43,437 bases of DNA from Solirubrobacter deserti (GCF_027587175.1 NZ_JAPCID010000060.1:1-43437); one strand, 5' to 3'; counted from the first letter of the stretch, positions 6,833-14,949 are shown. Notes: generated by a model not told the origin, from the letters alone. Numbers and translations are program-made.

Positions 6833-8398
6833 CGCGAGCGCCGCGCCCAGCTCCTCGATCTCGTCCACGCAGCGGATGCCGAGCGCCTCCAGCGCGGGCC
6901 GCGCGTCGACCGGCAGCGGCCCGCCGTCGTCCTCGTTCAACACACCGCCGAAGATCACCGTCACGTCGGGCTCCAGCGCGCGCACCAGCTGCTCACCGAG
7001 CGTCAGCGCCCCGCCGTTGTAGGTCGCCACGATCACGGTGTCCGCGTCCTCGTCGGCAGCCGCGCGGGCGAGCTGCTCGGGCGTGATCGAGCTCGGCAGG
7101 ACGATCACCTGCGCTCCCGCCTGGGGCAGCTCCCGCGCCAGCGCGTCGCGCACGACGTCGTGCACCTCCAGCGCCGCGAGCACGATCCGGCGCCCGTCCA
7201 GCCGCGGCAGCGAGCGTCGCGCCCGCTCGGCCACCGTCGCGACCACGCCCTGCTTCCACGTCTCCAGCCCGAGCAGCTCGCGCGGGGCGGGAACGCGGAT
7301 CGCGCGCTCGAGCTCGACGGCTCCGACCCGGCGCAGCGCGAGCAGCAGCACGACCGGGTCGTCGACCTGCAGACCCTGGCCGGAGAACCACGCGAGCACG
7401 CCGTCCCGGAACGCCCGCGCGTACACGACCGCCTCCACCGCGCGCCGCTCCACCCACGCCCAGTCCAGCAGCGGCCCGCCGTGGCGCACCTCCGGCTCCA
7501 GGTCGCGCGCGAGCAGCTGCACCTCGAGGATCTCGTCCGCGCTGGGGATGCGCTCGGCCTCGGTGAGTGGCACCGGATTGATGGCGTGCCCGGTGGGCCG
7601 GCGCAGCTGGGTGGCGATGTCGATCATCACCGAGGTCGTCAGCGCCTCCAGGTTGCGTCCGCGGTCGCGCCCGTAGGAGACGGTGTCGCCGTAGATCATC
7701 GAGCCGAGCGAGTCGCCGTCGCGCAGGTGGTCGAGCGCGAGGCCGACGATCGCGCGGTGCGCCGGGTTCGGCACGAGCCCCCCGTAGCAGTGGGCGAGCC
7801 GCGCGCCGAGCAGGTTCTCGACCACGTGCAGCTCCAGCGCCGCCCAGCCGAGATAGCCGCCGTAGTGGCTGAACTGCATCGCGGGTCCGTCGTCCAGGTA
7901 GGAGTGCACGAGCCCGCCGCGCAACGCGCGGATGGCCTGCACCGTGGTCTGGGTGAGCGCGACGTCGTCGTAGCCGCCCGGCGGCTCGAACGCGAAGTGC
8001 TGACCGAGGTTGCCGATCGTGGTGATCCCGACCGCGAGCGCGGCCTGGGTGTTCTCGAGCCCGGCCGGCGTGCCGATCATGAAGTCGCCGAGGTGCGGCT
8101 GCGCGGGCGCGGCGGCGACGCGCGCCCAGTCGTCGGCGTCCAGCACCGGCCCGGTCTCCTTGGCGGCGCCGGAGCGCTCCGCCGCCGGCAGGCTCATCGC
8201 CCGCGACAGGCACAACCCGAAGCGGTCCAGGCGGTGCTCGCCGAGCCCGTCGACGATCTCGTCCAGCGCCTCCTCGGTCGCTTCCCACGAGCTGAGCCCG
8301 ATGTGGGCGTGCCACATCAGCTCACCCGCGTCGCGGCGGTCGCGCTTGTACTCGGTCTCGGTCTCGACGCCGTGCCGAGCGCTGAACGCGGTTCTCAC
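6830..8398 (-). CDS. Methylaspartate-mutase-E-like barrel fused to divergent B12-binding domain
   Basis: A 522-residue protein. Residues about 25-330 resemble the TIM barrel of glutamate (methylaspartate) mutase subunit E: GITTIGNLGQHFAFEPPGGY (124-143), SHYGGYLGWAALELHVVEN (177-195), and the closing HAINPVPLTEAERIPSADEI (271-290). Residues about 400-520 have the B12-binding Rossmann fold order: IVLAALEVHDVVRDAL, AGAQVIVLPSSITPEQL, VIVATYNGG and VIFGG. The DxHxxG motif is altered to E411-V-H413-D-V-V416, keeping the axial-ligand histidine. In classic glutamate mutase the B12 domain is a separate subunit, so this is a fusion. GTG at 8398 overlaps the MMPL stop by 4 nt (GTGA). Cofactor binding and substrate are inferred only. 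Confidence 0.75.
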   Translation of the reverse strand: MRTAFSARHGVETETEYKRDRRDAGELMWHAHIGLSSWEATEEALDEIVDGLGEHRLDRFGLCLSRAMSLPAAERSGAAKETGPVLDADDWARVAAAPAQPHLGDFMIGTPAGLENTQAALAVGITTIGNLGQHFAFEPPGGYDDVALTQTTVQAIRALRGGLVHSYLDDGPAMQFSHYGGYLGWAALELHVVENLLGARLAHCYGGLVPNPAHRAIVGLALDHLRDGDSLGSMIYGDTVSYGRDRGRNLEALTTSVMIDIATQLRRPTGHAINPVPLTEAERIPSADEILEVQLLARDLEPEVRHGGPLLDWAWVERRAVEAVVYARAFRDGVLAWFSGQGLQVDDPVVLLLALRRVGAVELERAIRVPAPRELLGLETWKQGVVATVAERARRSLPRLDGRRIVLAALEVHDVVRDALARELPQAGAQVIVLPSSITPEQLARAAADEDADTVIVATYNGGALTLGEQLVRALEPDVTVIFGGVLNEDDGGPLPVDARPALEALGIRCVDEIEELGAALA

Positions 8399-10815
8399 AC
8401 CGGGACTTGTACCCGCTCCTCGTCGCGCGGTGCCCCGTCGGTCTTGGCGAGCGAGGACGGCCACCAGAACTTGGGGCCGATCAGCAGCGTCGCCGCGGGC
8501 ACGAGCACGGAGCGCACGAGGAACGTGTCCAGCAGCACGCCGAACGCGACCACGAACCCGATCTCGGTCAGGAAGACGAGCGGCAGCGAGCCGAGCACGG
8601 CGAACGTGCCCGCGAGCACGATGCCGGCACTCGTGATCACGCCGCCGGTGACCGCGAGCGCGCGCAGCATCCCCTTGCGCGTGCCGTGCTCCCACGTCTC
8701 CTCCCGCGCCCGGGCGGCGAGGAAGATGTTGTAGTCCACGCCGAGCGCGACCAGGAACACGAACCCGAACAGCGGCAGCGACGGGTCTGAGCCGACGAAC
8801 CCGAAGACGACGTCGAACACGAAGTAGGAGACGCCGAGCGCGGCCGCGTAGGACAGGATCACCGTCCCGATCAGCACGAGCGGGCCGACCACCGCGCGCA
8901 GCAGCACCATCAGGATCACGAACACGACGAGCAGCACGATCGGCGGGATCACGAGGCTGTCCCAGGCAGCGGCCTCGCGCACGTCGAACTCGACGGCGGT
9001 GGCGCCGCCGACGAGCGCTGCGTCGCCGACCGCCGCGCGGATCGGTTCGATCAGCTCGAACGCCTCGGTCGAGTACGGCGGCGGCTCGAGCGTGGCCTGG
9101 ATCATCGTGCGACCGCTGTCGTCGCTCGCGACCGGCGGGCTGACCGTCTGCACGCCCGGCACGTCCGCGACCGCCGCGGACACGCGCTCCACGTCGGCGG
9201 CGTCCGCGACGATGATGTCCGTCGGCGCGCCCGACCCGGCCGGGAAGCTCTTGGCCAGCAGCTCCTGGCCCTCGATCGACTCGACCTTGGTGCGGTAGCT
9301 GTCGTTGGTCGTCAGGTCGGTGGAGAAGAACAGCAGGCCGAGGCACATCACGCCGAGCACGGCGATCGCGCCCAGGAACGTGCGCCGCGGGTTGACCGCG
9401 ACGCGGTCGCCGACGCGCTTCCAGAAGCCGTGCGTCTCGTCCACGAGGTGCTCGTGCCGGACACGCCGCAGTTCGTACGGGGTGAAGACGCGGCTGTCGA
9501 GCCACGAGACGAGCGAAGGCGTCCCGAAGATGCGCCGGATCAGCGTGAGGACCAGCGAAAGCGGCAACAGCAGCGCGACGAGCAGGCACGCGCCCGCGGC
9601 CTTGCCGAACGCGGCGACGCTCGACCCGGACAGTTCCTCGCCCGCCGGCCGCGTGTCGGGCGTGTGCGGGACGAAGGGCCAGAACGCGCGCCGCCCGAAG
9701 ATCAGCAGCAGCGCCGGCAGCAGCGTCAGCATCGACAACGCGGCGCAGAACACGCCGAGCGCGCCCAGTGGACCGAGCCCGCTCGTCCCGTTCACGCGCG
9801 CGATCGACAGGCAGAACAGCGCCGCGATCACCGTCGCCGCGCTCGCGAACACCGCCGGGCCGGCCGAGATCAGCGCCGCGCGCATGGCGGCGTACTTGTC
9901 GACGCGGTGGTGCATCTCCTCGCGGTAGCGCGCGACGATCAGCAGCGCGTAGTCCGTGCCCGCGCCGAGCACGAGGATCGACATGATCGCGCTTGACTGG
10001 CCGTTGATCGTCACGCCGGCCTCGGCCAGCGCGTAGCCGAGCGTCTGCGAGAGGAACTCCGCGAACAGCACCGCCGCGAGCGGGATGAAGAGGAACACCG
10101 GCGACCGGTAGATCAGGATCAGCAGCACGATCACCAGCAGCGTCGCCGCGAACAGCAGCGTGCCGTTGATGTTCTCGAAGACGCTGATCGCGTCGGCCGC
10201 GTAGCCCGCGCCGCCCGTGATCTTGACCTCGAGCCCGCCGCCCGGGTCCGACACCGTCTCGCGCCAGAAGTCGACCGGGTCCAGGATCGTGCTCGACTCG
10301 CCGTCACCGCGCAGGTAGGCGAACACGAGTGCGGCCTTGCCGTCCATCGAGCACACCGGGCCGACGAACGGCGCGTAGCCGGACGGCTGGCCGGGAATCG
10401 GCGTCACCGGGGTGCCGCACCCCTCGGCGGGCGGCGGCGCGTCCGGCGGCGGCTCGCCCTGCTGCCCGCCCGCGGCGGCGGTCGCGCCGTCGGCGACCAC
10501 GCCCGGGAAGCGCTGAGCGGTCAGCGCCTCGACGTCGGTGACGATCTTCTGCCTGTCGGCGGCGGTGAGCCCGCTCTCGCGCCGGTAGAGGATGATCGCC
10601 GGCGCGAGCTCGCCGCCCTGCAGCTCCTCCGCCGCGGTCAGCGCCTTGGTCGACTCCGCGTCCCCGGGCAGGAACGAGGTCGACTCGTTCTCCTGCGCGG
10701 CCGTGTACTTCTCCGGGATGCCGAGGCCCACCGACGTCCCGATCACGACGAGCCACAGGACGAACACCAACCACGCGGCCCGGGATGTGGCGACGGCGGC
10801 GAAGCGCTGGCTCAC
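8395..10815 (-). CDS. MMPL-family RND transporter
   Basis: An 806-residue inner-membrane protein with the MMPL layout: a first TM (AWLVFVLWLVVIGTSVGLG), a large periplasmic loop (about 35-200), a TM block around LLFAATLLVIVLLILIY, then a second loop and a second TM block (SLVIPPIVLLVVFVILMVLL). The family signatures GTDYALLIVARYREEMHHR and GVDYNIFLAARAREETWEHG occur in the two halves. The acidic residue in each is the presumed proton-relay site. MMPL proteins export lipids, glycolipids or hydrophobic compounds using the proton gradient. The GTG start lies inside a 29-nt palindrome (10810-10838). The stop overlaps the B12-mutase-like gene by GTGA, suggesting linked functions. Confidence 0.92.
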   Translation of the reverse strand: MSQRFAAVATSRAAWLVFVLWLVVIGTSVGLGIPEKYTAAQENESTSFLPGDAESTKALTAAEELQGGELAPAIILYRRESGLTAADRQKIVTDVEALTAQRFPGVVADGATAAAGGQQGEPPPDAPPPAEGCGTPVTPIPGQPSGYAPFVGPVCSMDGKAALVFAYLRGDGESSTILDPVDFWRETVSDPGGGLEVKITGGAGYAADAISVFENINGTLLFAATLLVIVLLILIYRSPVFLFIPLAAVLFAEFLSQTLGYALAEAGVTINGQSSAIMSILVLGAGTDYALLIVARYREEMHHRVDKYAAMRAALISAGPAVFASAATVIAALFCLSIARVNGTSGLGPLGALGVFCAALSMLTLLPALLLIFGRRAFWPFVPHTPDTRPAGEELSGSSVAAFGKAAGACLLVALLLPLSLVLTLIRRIFGTPSLVSWLDSRVFTPYELRRVRHEHLVDETHGFWKRVGDRVAVNPRRTFLGAIAVLGVMCLGLLFFSTDLTTNDSYRTKVESIEGQELLAKSFPAGSGAPTDIIVADAADVERVSAAVADVPGVQTVSPPVASDDSGRTMIQATLEPPPYSTEAFELIEPIRAAVGDAALVGGATAVEFDVREAAAWDSLVIPPIVLLVVFVILMVLLRAVVGPLVLIGTVILSYAAALGVSYFVFDVVFGFVGSDPSLPLFGFVFLVALGVDYNIFLAARAREETWEHGTRKGMLRALAVTGGVITSAGIVLAGTFAVLGSLPLVFLTEIGFVVAFGVLLDTFLVRSVLVPAATLLIGPKFWWPSSLAKTDGAPRDEERVQVPV

Positions 10816-10838
10816 GCCCCGATCATCGAGGCGTGAGC
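10810..10838 (-). promoter_or_regulatory. 29-nt palindrome covering the MMPL start codon
   Basis: Arms GCTCACGCCCCGAT (10810-10823) and ATCGAGGCGTGAGC (10825-10838) are complementary except for one pair, around a single central base. It lies between the protease stop (10852) and the MMPL GTG (10815), which is inside the left arm. A -10-like GATGAT on minus ends 6 nt before that GTG, so the palindrome also covers a possible promoter. It may be a repressor operator, a start-codon-sequestering hairpin, or the terminator of the protease gene. Confidence 0.65.
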
Positions 10839-10851
10839 GGTGCGTGTCAAC

Positions 10852-12183
10852 TCATCGGAACTCGTCGAGCAGGCGCGCGTACGGGAACGGGGCGAGACCG
10901 GAAAGCGGTGCGCTCACGTGCAGCTTGTGGGACGCGTCGGCGGCCGAGAGCAGGCCCGCGCGGGTCATGGTGCGGGCGATCATGGCGGCTGCGATCGGCG
11001 TGGAGAACGACGTGCCGTCCCATTCCGCCCAGCCCTCGAACGTGATCGACGGGTCGCTCTTGCTCGGCGTGGGGCCGGTCGCGACCTTCGTCGTCTCGCG
11101 CGCGAAGGTGGACTGCAGGCCGGCGCCGCGGGCGACGAGGTCCACCCAGTCGCCGTAGTTGCTGAAGGAAGCGGGCGCGAAGACGCCCTCTCGGTCCTCG
11201 ATCGCGCCGACGGACACGACCGGGCCGAACGCGGCGGGCCAGAACGGGCGCTTGTCTGCGTGGTTGCCGGCGGCCGCGACGACGACGCGGTGCTTGTTCT
11301 GCCACGCCTGCATCGCGGTCGCGATCGCCATCGGCGGCTGGTTGCCCTCGGTGTAGCCGCCGAGCGAGAGGTTGACGATGTTGACGTCGGCGGGCAGCTG
11401 GCTCATGGCGGTGGCGACGGTGAGGTCGTCGCCGACGCCGTGGGAGTCGAGCACCTTGACGGCGTAGATCGAAGCGGCCGGCGCGACCTGGCGGATCAGG
11501 CCGGCGATGAACGTGCCGTGGCCGGACTCGTTGTCGCCGTAGCCGTCGCCCTCGACGTCCCAGACGTCGTCGGAGAGGGGCGCGCGCTGAACGCTGCGCA
11601 GCCACTCGTGCTCGAACATGCCGGTGTCCAGGACGGCGATCTTCGCGCCCTTGCCGTCGCCCGGCAGCGCGCCGCGACTGGGCAGCTCCTTCGGCAGGCT
11701 CGCGAGCTCGACCGACGAGCCCGGGCCGCCCTGGATGCGCGGCTCGCCCATGAAGTTGATCGCGTCGGTGGAGGTGATCGACTCGCCGACGAAGACGTGG
11801 TTGGGCGCCACCCGCGCCGGGCCCTGCGGCCGGTAGGCCGTGGCCGTGCGGACCTTGGCGATCGTGTCGAGGACCTCGCGCGCCGCCGTCTCGGGCTTCT
11901 CCGGCGCCTTCTGGAACAGCGTGATCCCGTACGCGCGCGTGTCGGTGCGCTTCCAGCCGCTGCCGGTCAGCACGCGCCCGACGTCGATCGCGTCACCGGG
12001 CGCGACGAGGATCTGGCCCGGCCGCAGCAGGAACGAGTTGTTGTCGTCGGCGTTGACGGCGACCTGCTGCGGGTTCCAGTTCGCGGGCAGGCTCGCCGCG
12101 AAGGCGTTGGCGGCCAGCGCGGCGCAGGCCGCGGCGAGGATGACGACCCAACCCACGAGGGCACTGACGCGATAGAGGTTCAC
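10852..12183 (-). CDS. Secreted or membrane-anchored subtilisin-like S8 protease
   Basis: A 443-residue peptidase. From the GTG at 12183 the protein opens with an uncleaved or cleavable membrane segment (VSALVGWVVILAAACAALAA). The catalytic triad is complete: D186 (KIAVLDTGMF), H222 (GHGTFIAGLI) and S392 (DGTSFSTPIAAA), with the oxyanion Asn at 307 (AAAGN). Residues about 40-170 look like a propeptide or inhibitor domain. The architecture recalls actinobacterial S8 enzymes, but the C-terminal TM anchor of mycosins is absent and no ESX genes are nearby. An in-frame upstream start at 12264 would run back over the preceding gene and is rejected. Confidence 0.9.
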   Translation of the reverse strand: MNLYRVSALVGWVVILAAACAALAANAFAASLPANWNPQQVAVNADDNNSFLLRPGQILVAPGDAIDVGRVLTGSGWKRTDTRAYGITLFQKAPEKPETAAREVLDTIAKVRTATAYRPQGPARVAPNHVFVGESITSTDAINFMGEPRIQGGPGSSVELASLPKELPSRGALPGDGKGAKIAVLDTGMFEHEWLRSVQRAPLSDDVWDVEGDGYGDNESGHGTFIAGLIRQVAPAASIYAVKVLDSHGVGDDLTVATAMSQLPADVNIVNLSLGGYTEGNQPPMAIATAMQAWQNKHRVVVAAAGNHADKRPFWPAAFGPVVSVGAIEDREGVFAPASFSNYGDWVDLVARGAGLQSTFARETTKVATGPTPSKSDPSITFEGWAEWDGTSFSTPIAAAMIARTMTRAGLLSAADASHKLHVSAPLSGLAPFPYARLLDEFR

Positions 12184-12190
12184 GCCGCGC

Positions 12191-12213
12191 AGCCAAACCG
12201 ATCCGGTTTGGCT
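12191..12213 (-). terminator. Perfect hairpin between siderophore-interacting and protease genes
   Basis: AGCCAAACCG (12191-12200) and CGGTTTGGCT (12204-12213) form a perfect 10-bp stem with a 3-nt loop, 11 nt after the stop at 12225 and 7 nt before the protease GTG at 12183. Most likely the terminator of the siderophore-interacting gene, but it could also act as an operator or translation-control hairpin for the protease. Confidence 0.6.
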
Positions 12214-12224
12214 GTTCCTTGGGG

Positions 12225-13001
12225 TTAGCTTGCGGCGACGTCGGCTTCGACGAGGCGGGCCCACTCGGCCTTGTCCTCGCGCCAGCCCTCCTCGGTGCGC
12301 TTGAGCTTCCAGTAGCCGGAGATCGACATCGCCGCGGGATCGAGGCCGCGGTCGGCGACGAGGTGCCGGCGCAGGTTGCGGACGCTGCTGGCCTCGCCGT
12401 GCACGAAGACGTGGCCGCGGCCGTCGGGAAGGTCGAGCGCGGCGACCGTCTGCGCGAGCAGCTCCGGCTCCTCACCGGGCGGCGCGGAGCGGTGCACGTA
12501 GGCGAGGCGCAGGTCGCCCGGCGTGTCCAGCGGCTGCTCCTCCTGCGGCCCGTCGACCTCGATCACGACGTGGACGGGCGTGCCGGGCGCGATGCGCGGG
12601 AGTGAAGCGGAGATCGCGGGGATCACGCTCGCGTCGCCGGCGAGCAGGTGCCAGTCGGCGGCGGGATCGGGCGTATACGCGCCGCCGGGGCCGAGCAGGT
12701 CGAGCTCGTCGCCGGGCCGGGCGCGCCGGGCCCAAGGGCCGGCGACGCCGACGTCGCCGTGGACCACGAAGTCGATCGTGAGCTGCTGGTGCTTGGCGTC
12801 CCACTCGCGGACGGTGTATGTGCGCGTGCGGGTGCGCTCCGGGGCCTGCGGGTCGGGGAGCAGGAGCTTGACGTAGTGGTCGGTGAACTCGCCGGGCGCG
12901 AAGCCGTCGAAGGCCGGGCCGCCGAGCACGACGCGCACCATGTGGGGAGTCACGTGCTCCGTGGAGACCACGGAGACGCGCCGGGGAACGCGGGGAGGCA
13001 T
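12225..13001 (-). CDS. Siderophore-interacting protein (FAD ferric-siderophore reductase)
   Basis: A 258-residue cytosolic flavoprotein of the ViuB/YqjH family. The FAD-binding motif RTRTYTVREWD (about 61-71) follows the beta-barrel opening RRVSVVSTEHVTPHMVRVVL. The reductase half contains WHLLAGDASVIPAI, VIEVDGPQEEQPL and FVHGEASSVRNLRRHL, ending SISGYWKLKRTEEGW, the hallmark YWRxG-like segment (YWKLK here). Family members release iron from ferric siderophores by reduction with NAD(P)H. No siderophore synthesis or uptake genes are in the window. ATG 13001 is supported by a TACCCT -10-like box ending 7 nt upstream. Confidence 0.92.
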   Translation of the reverse strand: MPPRVPRRVSVVSTEHVTPHMVRVVLGGPAFDGFAPGEFTDHYVKLLLPDPQAPERTRTRTYTVREWDAKHQQLTIDFVVHGDVGVAGPWARRARPGDELDLLGPGGAYTPDPAADWHLLAGDASVIPAISASLPRIAPGTPVHVVIEVDGPQEEQPLDTPGDLRLAYVHRSAPPGEEPELLAQTVAALDLPDGRGHVFVHGEASSVRNLRRHLVADRGLDPAAMSISGYWKLKRTEEGWREDKAEWARLVEADVAAS

Positions 13002-13008
13002 GCCATCG

Positions 13009-13018
13009 AGGGTACGGT
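13009..13018. promoter_or_regulatory. Overlapping divergent -10 boxes for two leaderless genes
   Basis: The 23-bp gap between the divergent genes contains AGGGTACGGT. Read on minus, TACCCT (13009-13014) ends 7 nt before ATG 13001. Read on plus, TACGGT (13013-13018) ends 6 nt before GTG 13025. The two hexamers share two bases, so only one polymerase should bind at a time. No clear -35 hexamers are present; they would have to lie inside the opposing coding sequences. Confidence 0.5.
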
Positions 13019-13024
13019 GGACAG

Positions 13025-14251
13025 GTGAGCGAATGGTCGGCCTTGGAGCTCGTGGGCAGCACCGTCGGGCGCGTGCGGCGGACGCTCGCCCTCGACACGG
13101 CCGAGGGCGACCCGGCGCTAGACCGGCTGGCGCGGCTCGCGTCACGCCTGCTGGGGGCGCCGGTCGCGCTCGTGTCGCTCGTGGACGTGGACGAGCAGAT
13201 CTTCCCGGGGCGGACCGGGGTGGAGCTGCGCTCGACGCCGCTGTCGCACTCGTTCTGCAAGATTGTCGTGGCCGAGCGCTCGGTGGTGACGACCGCGGAC
13301 GCGCGGGAGGATCCGCGGTTCTCCTCGAACCTGGCGATCCGCGACCTGGGCGTGATCGCGTACGCGGGCTGGCCGCTGCTGACGGCGGCGGGGGAGGCGC
13401 TGGGGGCGCTGTGCGCGATGGACACGCAGCCGCGTCAGTGGTCGGCGCAGGACGTCGCGACACTGCACGACCTCGCGGACGCGGCGGTCGCCGAGCTGGA
13501 GGGCCGCGCGGCGCGGATCCTGGCCGAGCAGGCGCTCGCGCGTGAGGCACACACCGCGGCGACGCTTCAGCTCGCACTGCTCCCGGACGCGCTGCCCGAG
13601 GTGCCGGGCGTACACATCGCGGCCCGCTACGCGCCCGCCGAGAACCTGATCGGCGGGGACTGGTACGACGCGTTCCGGCTGCCCGGAGACCGGGTGGGCG
13701 TGGCGATCGGGGACGTCGTCGGGCACGGCATCGAAGCCGCCGCGACGGCCGTGCAACTGCGCAACGCGCTGCGCGGCGCGGCGCTCGAGGACCCGTCTCC
13801 CGGGTCGGTGATGGGGCGGCTGAACGACCTCGCGCACGAGGTGCCGCTGGCGGCGTTCAGCTCGGCGGCCTACGGCGTGCTGGACCTGGCCGCCGCGACG
13901 TGGACGTGGGCGCGCGCCGGCCACCTGGCGATGCTGATGCGGTCCGCGGCGGAGACCGCGTTCGAAGTCGGGCCGGAGGGCATCCTGCTCGCCGGCGATC
14001 CGGTCGGCACCGTGTACGCGACCGCCACGCACGTGGTCGGGCCGGGGACCACGCTCGTGCACTACACGGACGGGCTCGTCGAGCGGCGCGACGCCTGGGC
14101 CGAGGAGCGCACGGAGCAGCTGCGGTGGCTGGTCGAGCACGGCCCGGACGATCCGGATCCCCTGTGCCAGTCCCTGATCGAGCGCATGGTGCAGCCGGGC
14201 GCGACCGACGACGTCGCCGTCGTCGCCGTCACATTGACGGCTCGACCATGA
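13025..14251 (+). CDS. GAF-domain PP2C (SpoIIE/RsbU-type) phosphatase
   Basis: A 408-residue soluble protein. A GAF domain spans about 25-165 (LLGAPVALVSLVDVDEQIFPG; HSFCKIVVAERSVVTTADA; GVIAYAGWPLLTA), followed by a linker helix and a PP2C-like domain from about 180. Metal-binding motifs are present: IGGDWYDAFRL, VAIGDVVGHGIEAA, LVHYTDGLVERR and GATDDVAVVAV. Such enzymes dephosphorylate STAS-domain anti-sigma antagonists in partner-switching pathways, with the GAF domain sensing a signal. A STAS gene lies 378 nt downstream, but it lacks the phosphoacceptor, so the partner may lie elsewhere. The 3' end overlaps a winged-helix gene on the other strand by 23 nt. Confidence 0.92.
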   Translation: MSEWSALELVGSTVGRVRRTLALDTAEGDPALDRLARLASRLLGAPVALVSLVDVDEQIFPGRTGVELRSTPLSHSFCKIVVAERSVVTTADAREDPRFSSNLAIRDLGVIAYAGWPLLTAAGEALGALCAMDTQPRQWSAQDVATLHDLADAAVAELEGRAARILAEQALAREAHTAATLQLALLPDALPEVPGVHIAARYAPAENLIGGDWYDAFRLPGDRVGVAIGDVVGHGIEAAATAVQLRNALRGAALEDPSPGSVMGRLNDLAHEVPLAAFSSAAYGVLDLAAATWTWARAGHLAMLMRSAAETAFEVGPEGILLAGDPVGTVYATATHVVGPGTTLVHYTDGLVERRDAWAEERTEQLRWLVEHGPDDPDPLCQSLIERMVQPGATDDVAVVAVTLTARP

Positions 14252-14558
14252 CCTGCTCGCGCCGCTCGGCGCTCGCGCCGGTCGGGAGCAGGACGCCGAG
14301 CAGCGAGCTGAGCTCGATGTCGCGCTCGTTGGGCAGCGCGACCTTCAGGTCGGTGCGGACGAGGTACTGGTTGCGCCGGCCTTCGCGGCGGCGATGGACG
14401 TAGCCCGCCGCGATCAGGTCGGACACGATGCGCTGCGCGGCGCGCTCGGTGATGTCGATGCGCGTGGCGATGTCGCGCATCCGGATCTGCGGGTCCTCCG
14501 CGATGCACAGCAGCGCGAGGCCGTGGTTGGTCAAGAAGCCGAAGGGCGCGATGCCCAA
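14229..14558 (-). CDS. Winged-helix (MarR-type) transcriptional regulator
   Basis: A 109-residue protein with an N-terminal winged helix: FGFLTNHGLALLCIAEDPQI (6-25), then MRDIATRIDITERAAQRIVS and the wing AAGYVHRRREGRRNQYLV. This is a common actinobacterial one-domain HTH family whose members typically begin at an xWxFLTNHG-like segment, which fixes the start near the TTG at 14558. The C-terminal 40 residues are short and may mediate dimerisation. It is convergent with the phosphatase gene (23-nt overlap) and divergent from the STAS gene, so it could control the latter. No ligand is evident. Confidence 0.82.
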   Translation of the reverse strand: MGIAPFGFLTNHGLALLCIAEDPQIRMRDIATRIDITERAAQRIVSDLIAAGYVHRRREGRRNQYLVRTDLKVALPNERDIELSSLLGVLLPTGASAERREQVMVEPSM

Positions 14559-14628
14559 GAGGGTAGCGAAGCGCCCGCAAATTCATGAAATGCGATACGC
14601 GACCGAAATGTCGTGTATGGTGTGGGGC

Positions 14629-14949
14629 GTGACGGTCATCCCACACCCCGGGTTCGACGCTCGGACGCGCCAGGACGGGGTCGGCACGACCCTTGCGCTG
14701 TCCGGGGAGCTGGACTGCGCGACGGCCGAGCTGGCCTACGCCGAGGTCAAGCTCGCGGCGGCCGTCGCTCACGAGCTGACGATCGACCCGCGCGGCCTCA
14801 CGTTCATGGACGCGGCCGGGCTGCACGTGCTGCTCTACGCCCGCGAGCAGTTCGCGCGGCTGTCGATCGTGCGCGGCAACGCGCACGTGGAGCGGCTGAT
14901 CGAGCTCGCCGGGCTCAGCGCGCGCTTCATGTTCGTCAGCGCGCGATAA
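14629..14949 (+). CDS. STAS-domain protein lacking phosphoacceptor serine
   Basis: A 106-residue single STAS domain, the fold of anti-anti-sigma factors (SpoIIAA/RsbV): TTLALSGELDCATAELAYAE (20-39), then LTIDPRGLTFMDAAGLHVLL (50-69) and ARLSIVRGNAHVERLIELAG. At the site where SpoIIAA and RsbV carry the phosphorylated serine (DSSG-like), this protein has D61-A62-A63-G64, so it cannot be controlled by serine phosphorylation there. GTG at 14629 is chosen because TATGGT (14616-14621) ends 7 nt upstream, a leaderless arrangement; an ATG at 14617 is an alternative that adds four residues. It may be a constitutively active antagonist or a decoy, which is inference. Confidence 0.85.
   Translation: MTVIPHPGFDARTRQDGVGTTLALSGELDCATAELAYAEVKLAAAVAHELTIDPRGLTFMDAAGLHVLLYAREQFARLSIVRGNAHVERLIELAGLSARFMFVSAR

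Noticed and set aside
8399-9589. In-frame upstream extension (about 397 codons) of the B12/mutase-like reading frame
   Set aside because: It runs antiparallel in frame-shadow through the MMPL coding sequence and gives only Arg/Ala/Gly-rich low-complexity translation. The real start is the GTG at 8398 that overlaps the MMPL stop.
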